From Kitasatospora paranensis (GTDB taxonomy: Bacteria; Actinomycetota; Actinomycetes; Streptomycetales; Streptomycetaceae): a DNA stretch of 64,000 bases. The position numbers were made by a program, and so were the translations under genes. The stretch covers positions 4,836,001-4,900,000 of the forward strand of contig NZ_BAABKV010000001.1 of NCBI RefSeq assembly GCF_039544005.1, in the 5' to 3' direction. The notes below the pieces were generated by a model that was not told the origin of the DNA, did not search any database, and saw only the letters and a program-made list of their open reading frames with translations. Shown here in pieces: positions 46,721-59,213 of the stretch; positions within the stretch are counted from its first letter, which is position 1; every line of letters begins with the position of its first letter.

Positions 46721-48048
46721 TGACCACTCACTACGAAGAGGCAGCCGCCCGCGAGACCACCGAGGGACGGGTCTTCACCGTCACCGGCGGCGACTGGGGC
46801 GAGGTCGTCGAGGCCGTCGGCCGCGCCGACGACGAGCGGATCATCGTCAACATGGGCCCCCAGCACCCGTCCACCCACGGCGTGCTGCGGCTCATCCTGG
46901 AGATCGACGGCGAGACGGTGAAGGAAGCCCGCTGCGGCATCGGCTACCTCCACACCGGCATCGAGAAGAACATGGAGTTCCGGAACTGGGTCCAGGGCAC
47001 CACCTTCGTGACCCGCATGGACTACCTGACCCCGCTGTTCAACGAGACCGCCTACTGCCTGGCCGTCGAGAAGCTGCTCGGCATCACCGGCGACATCCCG
47101 GAGCGCGCCACCGTCATCCGCGTCCTGATGATGGAGCTCAACCGGATCTCCTCCCACCTCGTGGCACTCGCCACCGGCGGCATGGAGATCGGCTCCACCA
47201 CGCTGATGATCTACGGCTTCCGCGACCGCGAGCTCATCCTGGACATCTTCGAACTCGTCACCGGCCTGCGGATGAACCACGCGTACGTCCGCCCCGGCGG
47301 CCTCGCCCAGGACCTCCCGCCCGGCGCCGTCGACCAGATCCGCGAAGCGGTCAAGCTGTTCCGCTCCCGGATGCACGAGTACGACAAGCTCGCCACCACC
47401 AACCCGGTCTTCAAGGCCCGCCTCGTCGACGTCGGCCACCTCGACCTGGCCGGCTGCCTGGCCCTCGGCGCCACCGGCCCGATCCTGCGCGCCACCGGCC
47501 TGCCGCACGACCTGCGCAGGACCGACCCGTACTGCGGCTACGAGAACTACGAGTTCGAGGTCGCCACGGCCGACACCGCCGACTCCTACGGCCGGTTCCT
47601 GATCCGGCTGGAGGAGATGGCGCAGTCCCTGCGGATCGTCGAACAGTGCCTCGACCGGCTCGCCCCCGGCCCGGTCATGGTCGGCGACAAGAAGATCGCC
47701 TGGCCCGCCCAGCTCGCCATCGGCCCCGACGGCATGGGCAACTCCCTCGACCACATCCGGAAGATCATGGGCACCTCCATGGAGGCCCTGATCCACCACT
47801 TCAAACTGGTCACCGAGGGCTTCCGGGTGCCCGTCGGCCAGGCCTACGCGGCCGTCGAGTCGGCCAAGGGCGAACTCGGGGTGCACGTGGTCAGCGACGG
47901 CGGCACCCGGCCCTACCGGGTCCACTTCCGCGACCCCTCGTTCACCAACCTGCAGACGATGGCGGCGATGTGCGAGGGCGGCCAGGTCGCCGACGTCATC
48001 GTCGCAGTGGCCGGGATCGACCCGGTGATGGGAGGCGTGGACCGGTGA
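46720..48048 (+). CDS. nuoD: NADH-quinone oxidoreductase subunit D
   Basis: A 442-residue 49-kDa subunit forming the quinone-binding cavity with NuoB. Diagnostic segments: [20 protein letters not shown] (quinone-site His), [26 protein letters not shown] and the C-terminal [20 protein letters not shown]. Length is normal and no frame problem was seen. It is translationally coupled on both sides (TGATG with nuoC, GTGA with nuoE). Confidence 0.96.
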   Translation: MTTHYEEAAARETTEGRVFTVTGGDWGEVVEAVGRADDERIIVNMGPQHPSTHGVLRLILEIDGETVKEARCGIGYLHTGIEKNMEFRNWVQGTTFVTRMDYLTPLFNETAYCLAVEKLLGITGDIPERATVIRVLMMELNRISSHLVALATGGMEIGSTTLMIYGFRDRELILDIFELVTGLRMNHAYVRPGGLAQDLPPGAVDQIREAVKLFRSRMHEYDKLATTNPVFKARLVDVGHLDLAGCLALGATGPILRATGLPHDLRRTDPYCGYENYEFEVATADTADSYGRFLIRLEEMAQSLRIVEQCLDRLAPGPVMVGDKKIAWPAQLAIGPDGMGNSLDHIRKIMGTSMEALIHHFKLVTEGFRVPVGQAYAAVESAKGELGVHVVSDGGTRPYRVHFRDPSFTNLQTMAAMCEGGQVADVIVAVAGIDPVMGGVDR

Positions 48049-48780
48049 GCAACGTCGAACTCGGGCTGCCGGCACTGCCGGCCAAGCCCTACCCCACCGA
48101 GGTGCACGAGCGCCTCACCGCGGACGCCGCCGAACTGATCGGCCGCTACCCCGTCGCCCGCTCCGCCCTGCTCCCGCTGCTCCACCTGGTGCAGGCCGAG
48201 GACGGCTGCGTCACCCCGACCGGCATCCGCTTCTGCGCCGAGCAGCTCGACCTGACCACCGCCGAGGTCACCGCGGTCGCCACCTTCTACACCATGTACC
48301 GCCGCCGGCCCGCCGGCGACTACCACGTCGGCGTCTGCACCAACACGCTCTGCGCCGTCCTCGGCGGAGACCAGATCTTCGACGAGCTCAAGCAGCACCT
48401 CGGCATCGAGAACAACCAGACCACCGACGACGGCGCGATCTCCATCGAGCACATCGAGTGCAACGCGGCCTGCGACTACGCACCCGTGGTGATGGTCAAC
48501 TGGGAGTTCTTCGACAACCAGACGCCCGACAGCGCCCGGCAGCTCGTCGACGACCTGCGCGCCGGCCGCGAGGTCAGCCCCACCCGCGGCGCCAAGCTCT
48601 GCTCCTTCAAGGAGACCGCCCGCATCCTGGCCGGCTTCCCCGACGGGCGCACCGGCGCCGTCGACGAGTCCGGCGCCGGCGGCGACCCTCCCTCGCCGGC
48701 CTGCGCCTCGCCAAGGGCGAGGCCCTGCCCGGCACCCCGGGCACCAAGGTGGTCGCCCCCCGGCACGAAGGGACCGAAGC

Positions 48781-48784
<4 letters not shown>
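48045..48784 (+). CDS. nuoE: NADH-quinone oxidoreductase subunit E (frameshift near 48686-48688)
   Basis: The 24-kDa [2Fe-2S] subunit, about 246 residues. Cluster N1a ligands are CTNTLC (C-x4-C) and CNAAC (C-x3-C). The thioredoxin-like core is intact. In the C-terminal extension one C appears lost at 48686-48688; with it restored, the protein ends PRHEGTEA and the stop overlaps nuoF in GTGATG, as expected for this operon. The GTG start at 48045 overlaps the nuoD stop. Confidence 0.93.
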
Positions 48785-50138
<1,354 letters not shown>

Positions 50139-50142
<4 letters not shown>

Positions 50143-52574
50143 CCGTCACCGAGACGAGCACCGACCTCGTCACGCTCACCATCGACGGCGTCGAGCTCCA
50201 GGTCCCCAAGGGCACCCTGGTGATCCGCGCCGCCGAGCAGATCGGCACCCAGATCCCGCGCTTCTGCGACCACCCGCTGCTCGACCCGGCAGGTGCCTGC
50301 CGGCAGTGCATCGTGGAGATCGAAGGACAGCGCAAGCCGGTCGCCTCATGCACCATCCCGGTCGCCGAGGGCATGGTCGTCCGCACCCAGCTCAGCTCCC
50401 CGGTCGCCGAGAAGGCCCAGCGCGGCGTCATGGAGCTGCTGCTCATCAACCACCCGCTGGACTGTCCGGTCTGCGACAAGGGCGGCGAATGCCCCCTGCA
50501 GAACCAGGCGATGTCCACCGGCGCCGCCGACAGCCGCTTCGACGGCATGAAGCGCACCTACGCCAAGCCCGTCCCGATCTCCACCCAGGTGCTGCTCGAC
50601 CGCGAGCGCTGCGTGCTCTGCGCCCGCTGCACCCGCTTCTCCCAGCAGATCGCCGGCGACCCGTTCATCGACCTCGTCGAGCGCGGCGCCCTCCAGCAGG
50701 TCGGCACCGGCGAGGGCGACGACTTCCGGTCGTACTTCTCCGGCAACACCATCCAGATCTGCCCGGTCGGCGCCCTCACCTCCGCGGCGTACCGCTTCCG
50801 CTCCCGCCCGTTCGACCTCACCTCCTCGCCCAGCGTCTGCGAGCACTGCTCCTCCGGCTGCTCGCTGCGCACCGACCACCGCCGCGGCAAGGTGCTGCGG
50901 CGCCTGGCCGGCGACGAGCCGGAGGTCAACGAGGAGTGGAGCTGCGACAAGGGCCGCTTCGCCTTCCGCTACGCCCAGCAGCGGGACCGGCTCGCCACCC
51001 CGCTCGTCCGCGGCGACGACGGTGAACTCGCCCCCGCCTCCTGGACGGAGGCCCTGGCGAAGGCCGCCGAGGGCCTGCGCGGCGCCCGCACCGGTGTCCT
51101 CACCGGCGGCCGGGTCACCGTCGAGGACGCCTACGCCTACGGCAAGTTCGCCCGCACCGTGCTCGGCACCAACGACGTCGACTTCCGGGCCCGCCCGCAC
51201 AGCGGCGAGGAGGCCGACTTCCTGGCCGCCGCCGTCGCCGGCCGCGGCGTCGACCTCGGGGGCGACGGCCTCTCCTACCGGCAACTGGAGGACGCACCGG
51301 CCGTGCTGCTCGCGGGCTTCGAGCCCGAGGAGGAGTCGCCGATCGTCTTCCTGCGGCTGCGCAAGGCCGTCCGCGACAAGGGCCAGCGGGTCTACGCGAT
51401 CGCCACCCACGCCACCCGGGGCCTCGGCAAGCTGCGCGGTGCGCTGCTGCCCGCCGCCCCCGGCACCGAGGCCGAGTGGCTGGCCGCCCTCGCCGGCGAG
51501 GAGATCCTCGCGGACGACGCCGGCCGGGCCGCCGACGCGCTGCGCTCCCCGGGCGCGGTGATCCTGGTCGGCGAGCGGCTGGCCGCCGTCAGCGGCGGCC
51601 TCACCGCCGCCCTGCGGCTCGCCCACGCCACCGGCGCCACCCTCGCCTGGGTGCCGCGCCGGGCCGGTGAGCGCGGCGCCGTCGAGGCCGGCGCCCTGCC
51701 CGGGCTGCTGCCCGGCGGCCGGCCGGTCACCGTGCTCGCCGCCCGGGCCGAGGCCGCCGCCGCCTGGGGCCTGCCGGACCTGCCGTCCCGGCTCGGCCGC
51801 GACACCGACCAGATCCTGGCCGCCACCGTGGCCGGCGAACTGGACGCCCTGCTGGTCGGCGGCGTCGAGATCGACGACCTGCCGGACCCGGCGCTCGCCG
51901 AGGAGGCCCTGGAGCGGGCCGCGTTCGTGGTGTCCCTGGAGCTCCGGCCGTCCGCGGTCACCGCCCGCGCCGACGTGGTGCTGCCGGTGGCCGCCGTCGC
52001 CGAGAAGGCCGGCACCTTCCTCGACTGGGAGGGCCGGGTGCGGCTGTTCGAGCCCGCCCTCAAGGCCGACCAGCTGATGCAGCGGCACCTCCACCCGGAT
52101 CTGCGGGTCCTGCACATGCTCGCCGACGCGCTCGGCCGGCCGCTCGGCCTGCCGGACGTCCCGGCCGCCCGCCGCGAGCTCGACCGCTTCACACCCTGGT
52201 CGGGCGACCGCCCGGCCGCACCCGCCGCGCACCCCGCGCCGCTGCCCCGCCCGGCGACCGGGCAGGCCGTCCTCGCCGGCCACCGGATGCTGCTCGACAA
52301 CGGCCTGCTGCAGATCGGTGACGACGCCCTCGCAGGCACCCGGCACCCGGTCGTCGCCCGCCTGTCCGCGGCCACCGCCGCCGAGATCGGCGCCACCGCG
52401 GCGCTGCGGATCACCGGCCCCGGCGGGTCGGTCGTCCTGCCGCTGGAGGTCACCGACGCGGTGCCCGACCGCACGGTCTGGCTGCCGCTCAACTCCACAC
52501 CGGGCGGCGCCCACCGCGCACTCGGCACCACCGTCGGCCACCTGGTCACCATCGCCCCGGCACAGGAGGCGTGA
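50139..52574 (+). CDS. nuoG: NADH-quinone oxidoreductase subunit G
   Basis: An 811-residue 75-kDa subunit. Residues 1-80 are a [2Fe-2S] ferredoxin domain ([16 protein letters not shown]...SCTIP). Then come the His-ligated cluster ([17 protein letters not shown]), two ferredoxin-type clusters ([17 protein letters not shown]) and the molybdopterin-oxidoreductase-like domain. That domain opens with CEHCSSGC and a downstream Cys (EEWSCDKG), so the extra N7-type cluster site is intact. The GTG start overlaps nuoF by 4 nt. No frame problem was seen over 2.4 kb. Confidence 0.95.
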
Positions 52575-53919
52575 TGCACAACCTCGCTGCCTACGACACC
52601 CTCGCCTTCTTCGGCCGCGACCCCTGGTGGCTGGTGCTGCTCAAGGCGGTCTTCTGCTTCGCGTTCCTGGTCGGCACGGTGCTGATCGCGATCGTCTGGG
52701 AGCGCAAGGTCGTCGCCTGGATGCAGCTGCGGATCGGCCCGAACCGGCACGGCCCCTGGGGCCTGCTCCAGTCCCTCGCCGACGGTGTGAAGCTGGCCCT
52801 CAAGGAGGACCTGGTCGTCACCGGGTCCGACAAGATCGTCTACATCCTCGCCCCGATCGTCGCCGCCATCCCGGCCTTCATGGCCATCGCGGTGATCCCG
52901 TTCGGCCCCGCGGACGACCAGGTGTCGATCTTCGGCACCCGTACCCCGCTCCAGCTCACCGACCTGCCGATCGCCCTGCTGTACATCCTGGCCACCGCCT
53001 CGATCGGCATCTACGGCATCGTGCTGGCCGGCTGGTCCTCCGGCTCGACGTACCCGCTGCTCGGCGGCATCCGCTCCTCCGCCCAGATGATCAGCTACGA
53101 GATCGCGATGGGCCTGTCCTTCGCGGCGGTGTTCATCTACTCGGGCTCGATGTCCACCTCGGAGATCGTCGCCTCCCAGCAGCCCACCTGGTTCGCCGTG
53201 CTGCTGCCGGTCTCGTTCATCGTCTACATCATCGCGATGGTCGGCGAGACCAACCGCGCACCGTTCGACCTCCCGGAGGCCGAGGGCGAACTCGTCGGCG
53301 GCTTCAACACCGAGTACTCCTCGCTGAAGTTCGCGATGTTCATGCTGGCCGAGTACGTCAACATGGTCACCGTCTCCGCCGTCGCCTCCACCCTCTTCCT
53401 GGGCGGCTGGCGCGCCCCTGGCCGATCTCCACCTTCTGGGCGGGCGCCAACCACGGCTGGTGGCCGATGCTCTGGATCGTCATCAAGATCCAGCTGCTGC
53501 TGTTCTTCTTCATCTGGCTGCGCGGCACGCTGCCCCGCCTGCGCTACGACCAGTTCATGAAGCTCGGCTGGAAGGTCCTCATCCCGGTCTCGCTGGTCTG
53601 GCTGGTGATGGTCGCCAGCGTCCGCGCGCTGCGCAACGAGGGCTACGACTTCGCCCGGGTCGTGCTGTACGTCGGGGCGCCGATCGCCGCCCTGCTGCTG
53701 CTCGCCCTGGTCTGGGACATGCTGCGCCGCAAGCCCGGGACGGAGCGGCCGGCCGAGGGCGGCGCCCCGGCCGAGCCCGCCGCCTTCGACCCGATGGCGG
53801 GCGGCTACCCGGTGCCCCCGCTGCCGGGCCAGGAACTGCCGCCGGTGCCGCGCCGGCGCAGCCGCGCCCCGCAACTCCAGGACGCCCTCAACGGCGCCGA
53901 CCATTCCGAAGGGAGCTGA
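52571..53919 (+). CDS. nuoH: NADH-quinone oxidoreductase subunit H (frameshift near 53415-53418)
   Basis: About 449 residues, eight-helix membrane subunit linking the quinone cavity to the proton channels. Diagnostic segments: [60 protein letters not shown] and [20 protein letters not shown]. The halves are separated at a four-C run (53415-53418); one extra C joins LGGWRA to PWPISTFW. A hydrophilic C-terminal tail of about 70 residues is typical of streptomycetes. Start GTG 52571 or ATG 52574. Confidence 0.93.
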
Positions 53920-53925
53920 GCCGAC

Positions 53926-54510
53926 ATGTCGTCAGACGAGACGGACAAGCCGTCCATCCTCGGCCCGGCCGCCGGCTTCGGCGTGACCTTCAAGGCCATG
54001 TTCAAGAAGCGGCTCACCGAGCAGTACCCGGAGCAGAAGAAGCCCACCGCTCCGCGCTTCCACGGCCGCCACCAGCTGAACCGGCACCCGGACGGCCTGG
54101 AGAAGTGCGTCGGCTGCGAGCTGTGCGCCTGGGCCTGCCCCGCCGACGCCATCTACGTCGAGGGCGCCGACAACCGCGACGAGGAGCGCTACTCGCCCGG
54201 CGAGCGGTACGGCGCGGTCTACCAGATCAACTACGCCCGCTGCATCCTGTGCGGGCTCTGCATCGAGGCCTGCCCGACCCGGGCCCTCACCATGACCAAC
54301 GAGTACGAGCTGGCCGACTCCTCACGGGCCGACCTGATCTTCACCAAGGAGCAGCTGCTGGTCGGCCTCTCCGAGGGCATGGTCGACAGCCCGCACTCGA
54401 TCTTCCCCGGCACCGACGAACAGGCCTACTACCGCGGTGAGATCACCGCGGCGGCGCCCGGCACGGTGCAGCAGGAGCGGACCAGCAGGGACAAGGAGGC
54501 GCAGTCATGA
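53926..54510 (+). CDS. nuoI: NADH-quinone oxidoreductase subunit I
   Basis: A 194-residue ferredoxin-like subunit with two [4Fe-4S] clusters (N6a, N6b): [12 protein letters not shown] (about 63-74) and [12 protein letters not shown] (about 106-117). It connects the NuoG chain to N2 in NuoB. ATG 53926 follows GAAGGGAG. The stop overlaps nuoJ (ATGA). Confidence 0.96.
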   Translation: MSSDETDKPSILGPAAGFGVTFKAMFKKRLTEQYPEQKKPTAPRFHGRHQLNRHPDGLEKCVGCELCAWACPADAIYVEGADNRDEERYSPGERYGAVYQINYARCILCGLCIEACPTRALTMTNEYELADSSRADLIFTKEQLLVGLSEGMVDSPHSIFPGTDEQAYYRGEITAAAPGTVQQERTSRDKEAQS

Positions 54511-55352
54511 CCTCCACCGGAGAGGCCGTCCAGTTCTGGATCCTCGCGGTGATCGCCGTCGGCGGTGCGCTCGGCATGCTGCTGATGAAGAAGGCGGTGC
54601 ACAGCGCGCTCTGCCTGGCCGCCACGATGCTGGCGCTGGCGCTCTGCTACATCGCCCAGGGCGCAGTGTTCCTGGGCGTGGTGCAGATCGTCGTCTACAC
54701 CGGCGCGATCATGATGCTGTTCCTGTTCGTGATGATGCTCGTCGGTGTCACCAGCGAGGACTCGCTGAAGGAGCAGCTCAAGGGGCAGCGGATCGCCGCC
54801 GTCCTCTGCGGGCTCGGCTTCGGAGTCCTGCTGGTGGCCGGCCTGGCGAACGCCAGGCTGAGCCACTTCACCGGACTGTCCGAGGCCAACGCCGAGGGCA
54901 ACGTGCAGGGCCTGGCCCGGCTGATCTTCACCCGGTACGTCTGGGCGTTCGAGGTCACCGGCGCCCTGCTGATCACCGCCGCCATCGGCGCCATGGTGCT
55001 GACCCACCGCGAGCACGTGAAGGCCCCGATGACCCAGCGCGAGCTGGCCGCCCAGCGGGTGCGGGACAACCTCCAGGTGCCGCCGATGCCGGCCCCCGGC
55101 GTGTACGCCCGGCACAACGCGGTCGACGTCCCCGGTCTGCTGCCGGACGGCACCGTCGCCGAGGACTCGGTGATGGGCACCCTGCGCGAGCGCGGCCAGG
55201 TCCGCGACGTCAGCCAGGAGATGCTCGACCGGATGGCCGAACTGGAGGACACCACGGCCTACTTCCTCGGGCGGCGGTCCTCCGCCCGGCCGGTCACGCC
55301 CGAGCAGCGCCGGGCGCTGGAGACCGTACCGACGAAGGAGGGCGAGGAGTGA
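54507..55352 (+). CDS. nuoJ: NADH-quinone oxidoreductase subunit J
   Basis: A 281-residue membrane subunit with five helices in the first 180 residues ([40 protein letters not shown] with the family TGAIM motif). A streptomycete-specific hydrophilic tail of about 100 residues ends [17 protein letters not shown]. It overlaps nuoI and nuoK by 4 nt each. Confidence 0.94.
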   Translation: MTSTGEAVQFWILAVIAVGGALGMLLMKKAVHSALCLAATMLALALCYIAQGAVFLGVVQIVVYTGAIMMLFLFVMMLVGVTSEDSLKEQLKGQRIAAVLCGLGFGVLLVAGLANARLSHFTGLSEANAEGNVQGLARLIFTRYVWAFEVTGALLITAAIGAMVLTHREHVKAPMTQRELAAQRVRDNLQVPPMPAPGVYARHNAVDVPGLLPDGTVAEDSVMGTLRERGQVRDVSQEMLDRMAELEDTTAYFLGRRSSARPVTPEQRRALETVPTKEGEE

Positions 55353-55648
55353 ACCCCGTCAACTACCTCTATCTCGCCGCCCTGCTGTTCACCATCGGTG
55401 CGTCCGGTGTGCTGATCCGGCGGAACGCGATCGTGCTGTTCATGTGCGTCGAGCTGATGCTCAACGCCTCGAACCTGGCACTGGTCACCTTCTCCCGGAT
55501 GCACGGCAACCTGGACGGCCAGGTCATCGCCTTCTTCACCATGGTGGTCGCGGCGGCCGAGGTCGTGGTCGGCCTCGCCATCATCGTGAGCATCTTCCGG
55601 ACCAGGCACACCGCCTCGGTCGACGACAGCAATCTGATGAAGCTGTAG
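55349..55648 (+). CDS. nuoK: NADH-quinone oxidoreductase subunit K
   Basis: A 99-residue three-helix subunit with the conserved glutamates in [15 protein letters not shown] and [18 protein letters not shown], part of the antiporter-like proton path. The start is GTG 55349, overlapping the nuoJ stop. Confidence 0.95.
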   Translation: MNPVNYLYLAALLFTIGASGVLIRRNAIVLFMCVELMLNASNLALVTFSRMHGNLDGQVIAFFTMVVAAAEVVVGLAIIVSIFRTRHTASVDDSNLMKL

Positions 55649-55662
55649 GCGGAGGGCCCACG

Positions 55663-57560
55663 GTGAACTCACTCATTCCGCTGCTGGTCGCAGCCCCCTG
55701 GCCGGTGCCGCCCTGCTGCTGCTCGGCGGGCGCAGGCTCGACCGGGTCGGGCACTGGCTCGGCACCCTGGCCGCCGCCTGTTCCTTCGGGTTCGGCCTCG
55801 CCCTGTTCCTCTCGATGCTGGGCCGCCCCACCGATCAACGGGCCGTCCACCTGTTCCTGTTCAGCTGGATCCCGGTGAACGGCTTCCAGGCCGACGTCGC
55901 CTTCCAGCTCGACCAGTTGTCGATCACCTTCGTCCTGCTGATCACCGGCGTCGGCACGCTGATCCACCTCTATTCGGTGGGCTACATGGCGCACGACGAG
56001 CGCCGCCGCCGCTTCTTCGGCTACCTCAACCTGTTCCTGGCCGCCATGCTCCTGCTGGTGCTGGCCGACAACTACCTGCTGCTGTACGTCGGCTGGGAGG
56101 GCGTGGGCCTCGCCTCGTACCTGCTCATCGGCTTCTGGCAGCACAAGCCGAGCGCCGCGACGGCCGCCAAGAAGGCGTTCATCGTCAACCGGGTCGGCGA
56201 CATGGGCCTGTCCATCGCGATCATGCTGATGTTCACCACCTTCGGCTCCTTCGCCTTCGGGCCGGTGTTCGCCACCGCCGGGCACGCGGGCGAGGGCCGG
56301 CTCACCGCGATCGGCCTGATGCTGCTGCTCGCCGCCTGCGGCAAGTCCGCCCAGGTGCCGCTGCAGTCCTGGCTCGGCGACGCCATGGAGGGCCCGACCC
56401 CGGTCTCCGCCCTCATCCACGCGGCCACCATGGTGACCGCCGGCGTCTACCTGATCACCCGCTCCTCGGCCATCTTCGACCTCGCGCCGAACGCGCAGAC
56501 CGTCGTCGTCGTGGTCGGCACGGTCACGCTGATCTTCGGTGCGATCGTCGGTTGCGCCAAGGACGACATCAAGAAGGCGCTGGCCGGCTCGACGATGTCG
56601 CAGATCGGCTACATGGTCCTCGCGGCCGGACTCGGCCCGATCGGCTACGTCTTCGCGATCATGCACCTGGTGACGCACGGCTTCTTCAAGGCCGGGCTCT
56701 TCCTCGGCGCCGGATCGGTCATGCACGGCATGGACGACGAGGTGAACATGCGCCACTACGGCGGCCTGCGGAAGTACATGCCGGTCACCTTCGCCACCTT
56801 CGGCCTCGGCTACCTCGCGATCATCGGCTTCCCCGGCCTGTCCGGCTTCTTCTCCAAGGACAAGATCATCGAGGCGGCGTTCTCCAAGGGCGGCACCGAG
56901 GGCTGGATCCTCGGCCTGTGCACCCTGATCGGCGCCGCCCTGACCGCGTTCTACATGACGCGCGTGATGGTGCTGACCTTCTTCGGCGAGAAGCGCTGGC
57001 AGCCCTCCCCGGAGACCGGCGAGGAGCCGCACCCGCACGAGTCGCCGAAGATCATGACGCTCCCGATGGTCGTCCTCGCCGTCGGATCGGTCTTCGCCGG
57101 CGGCCTGTTCAGCATCGGCGACTCCTTCGTGCACTGGCTGGAGCCGGTCACCGGCTTCGCCGAGGGCGACTCGCCGATCCCGTCGGGCGTCGTCACCGGC
57201 CTCACCACCGTCTGCATGCTGGCCGGCGTCGGCCTCGCGTACGTGATGTACGTCCGCACCCGCGTCCCGGTGACACCCCCGGTGGGCTCCGCGCTCACCC
57301 GGGCCGCCCGCCGCGACCTGCTCCAGGACGACTTCAACCACGCAGCTCTCGTCCGCCCCGGCACCGCGCTCGCCGCGACGCTGGTCTGGTTCGACAGCCG
57401 CGGCCTGGACGGGTTCGTCAACGGCCTGGCCGCGACCATCGGCGGGATCTCCGCCCGGCTGCGCCGGGTGCAGACCGGGTACGTCCGCTCCTACGCGCTC
57501 TCCATGTTCGGCGGCACGCTCGTGCTGGTCGCCACCACCCTGCTGATGAGGTCCGTCTGA
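55663..57560 (+). CDS. nuoL: NADH-quinone oxidoreductase subunit L (frameshift near 55694-55698)
   Basis: About 632 residues, antiporter-like proton-pumping subunit with a long lateral helix. Core motifs: [58 protein letters not shown] (catalytic Lys/His region) and [20 protein letters not shown]. The first 11 codons are in another frame; adding one C at 55694-55698 gives [20 protein letters not shown] 55663 has GGAGGG upstream. Confidence 0.93.
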
Positions 57561-57596
57561 TGGGACGCCACATGATGACTGCCGAGGAGGACGGCC

Positions 57597-59213
57597 ATGA
57601 GCTACCTGCTGACCGCCACCTGCGCCGTCCCCGCCGTCGGCGCGGTGGTCACCGCCGCGCTGCCGGCCGGGTCCAGCGAGGCGCGCCGGCGGACGAGCAA
57701 GTCCGTCGCGCTGGCCGTCTCCGCGGCCACGCTGGCCCTGACCGCCACCGTCGCCGCCCGGTTCCAGCCGGGCGGCCCCCGCTACCAGATGACCGAGTCG
57801 CACACCTGGATCCGCTCCTTCGGGATCGACTTCGCGCTCGGTGCGGACGGCATCGGCACCGTGCTGATCCTGCTCACCGCCGTCCTGGTGCCGCTGGTGA
57901 TGCTGGCGTCCTGGCACGACGCCGACCCGGAGCCGCGGCCCGACGGCACCTTCGAGAACCGCCGCCGCACCCAGGGCTTCTTCGCCCTGATCCTGGCCGT
58001 CGAGGCGATGGTGCTGGTGTCCTTCCTGGCCACCGACATCTTCGTGTTCTACGTGTTCTTCGAAGCCATGCTGATCCCGATGTACTTCCTGATCGGCGGC
58101 TTCGGCGACCGGGCCGGCGGTCCGGAGGCCGGCCGGCAGCGCAGCTACGCCGCGGTGAAGTTCCTGCTCTACAACCTGCTCGGCGGCCTGGTGATGCTGG
58201 CCGCGGTGATCGGCCTGTACGTGATCGCCGCCGACCAGAACCTCGCCACCTTCGACCTGCCGACCCTCACCGGCGCCATCGCCGACGGCAAGCTGGTCAT
58301 CGACCCGACCGCCGAGAAGGCGCTGTTCCTCGGCTTCTTCTTCGCCTTCGCGGTGAAGGCCCCGCTCTGGCCGCTGCACACCTGGCTGCCGAACGCGATG
58401 GGGGAGTCCACCGCCGGAACGGCCGTGCTGATCACCGCCGTCGTCGACAAGGTCGGCACCTTCGCGATGCTGCGGTTCTGCCTCGGCCTCTTCCCGGGCG
58501 CCTCGAAGACCTTCGCCCCGGCGATCCTGGTCCTCGCGCTGGTCGGGATCGTCTACGGCGCGCTGGTCGCCATCGGCCAGAAGGACATCAAGCGGCTGGT
58601 CGCCTACGCCTCCATCTCGCACTTCGGCTTCATCATCATGGGCATCTTCGCGATGACCAGCCAGGGGCAGAGCGGCGCGACCCTCTACATGGTCAACCAC
58701 GGCATCTCCACCGCCGCGTGGATGCTCGTCGCGGGCTTCCTGATCTCCCGCCGCGGCTCGCGGCTGATCGCCGACTACGGCGGCGTGCAGAAGGTCGCCC
58801 CGGTGCTGGCCGGCACCTTCCTGCTCGGCGGTCTGGCGACCCTGTCGCTGCCCGGCATGGCGCCGTTCGTCAGTGAGTTCCTGGTGCTGGTCGGCACGTT
58901 CAGCCGGTACCCGGTGATCGGCATCGTCGCCACCTTCGGCATCGTGCTCGCCGCGCTGTACGCGCTGCTGCTCTACCAGCGCACCATGACCGGCCCGGTG
59001 AAGCCCCGCATGGAGGGCATGACCGACCTCAAGGTCCGCGAACTCGCCGTGGTGGCGCCCCTGGTGGCGCTCACCCTGCTGCTGGGCGTGTACCCGAAGC
59101 CGCTCACCGACATCGTCAACCCGGCGGTGGACGCCACGCTCTCGCAGGTCCACCAGTCCGACCCGGCACCGGCCCACCCGGTCGCCGCCACCTCCGGAGG
59201 TGAGCACCAGTGA
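57597..59213 (+). CDS. nuoM: NADH-quinone oxidoreductase subunit M
   Basis: A 538-residue antiporter-like membrane subunit. Motifs: FYVFFEAMLIPMYFLIGGFG (Glu), FAVKAPLWPLHTWLPNAMGE (Lys and His), GQKDIKRLVAYASISHFGFI. There is no frame problem. ATG 57597 follows GAGGACGGCC. The stop overlaps nuoN (GTGA). Confidence 0.96.
   Translation: MSYLLTATCAVPAVGAVVTAALPAGSSEARRRTSKSVALAVSAATLALTATVAARFQPGGPRYQMTESHTWIRSFGIDFALGADGIGTVLILLTAVLVPLVMLASWHDADPEPRPDGTFENRRRTQGFFALILAVEAMVLVSFLATDIFVFYVFFEAMLIPMYFLIGGFGDRAGGPEAGRQRSYAAVKFLLYNLLGGLVMLAAVIGLYVIAADQNLATFDLPTLTGAIADGKLVIDPTAEKALFLGFFFAFAVKAPLWPLHTWLPNAMGESTAGTAVLITAVVDKVGTFAMLRFCLGLFPGASKTFAPAILVLALVGIVYGALVAIGQKDIKRLVAYASISHFGFIIMGIFAMTSQGQSGATLYMVNHGISTAAWMLVAGFLISRRGSRLIADYGGVQKVAPVLAGTFLLGGLATLSLPGMAPFVSEFLVLVGTFSRYPVIGIVATFGIVLAALYALLLYQRTMTGPVKPRMEGMTDLKVRELAVVAPLVALTLLLGVYPKPLTDIVNPAVDATLSQVHQSDPAPAHPVAATSGGEHQ

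Noticed and set aside
55581-59207. A minus-strand open frame of about 1200 codons opposite nuoK-nuoM, and similar 450-800-codon antisense frames opposite nuoC-G and ubiE to the FHA gene
   Set aside because: They mirror conserved nuo and menaquinone genes, have His/Gln/Gly/Asp/Glu-rich shadow composition and no family motif. High third-position GC explains them.
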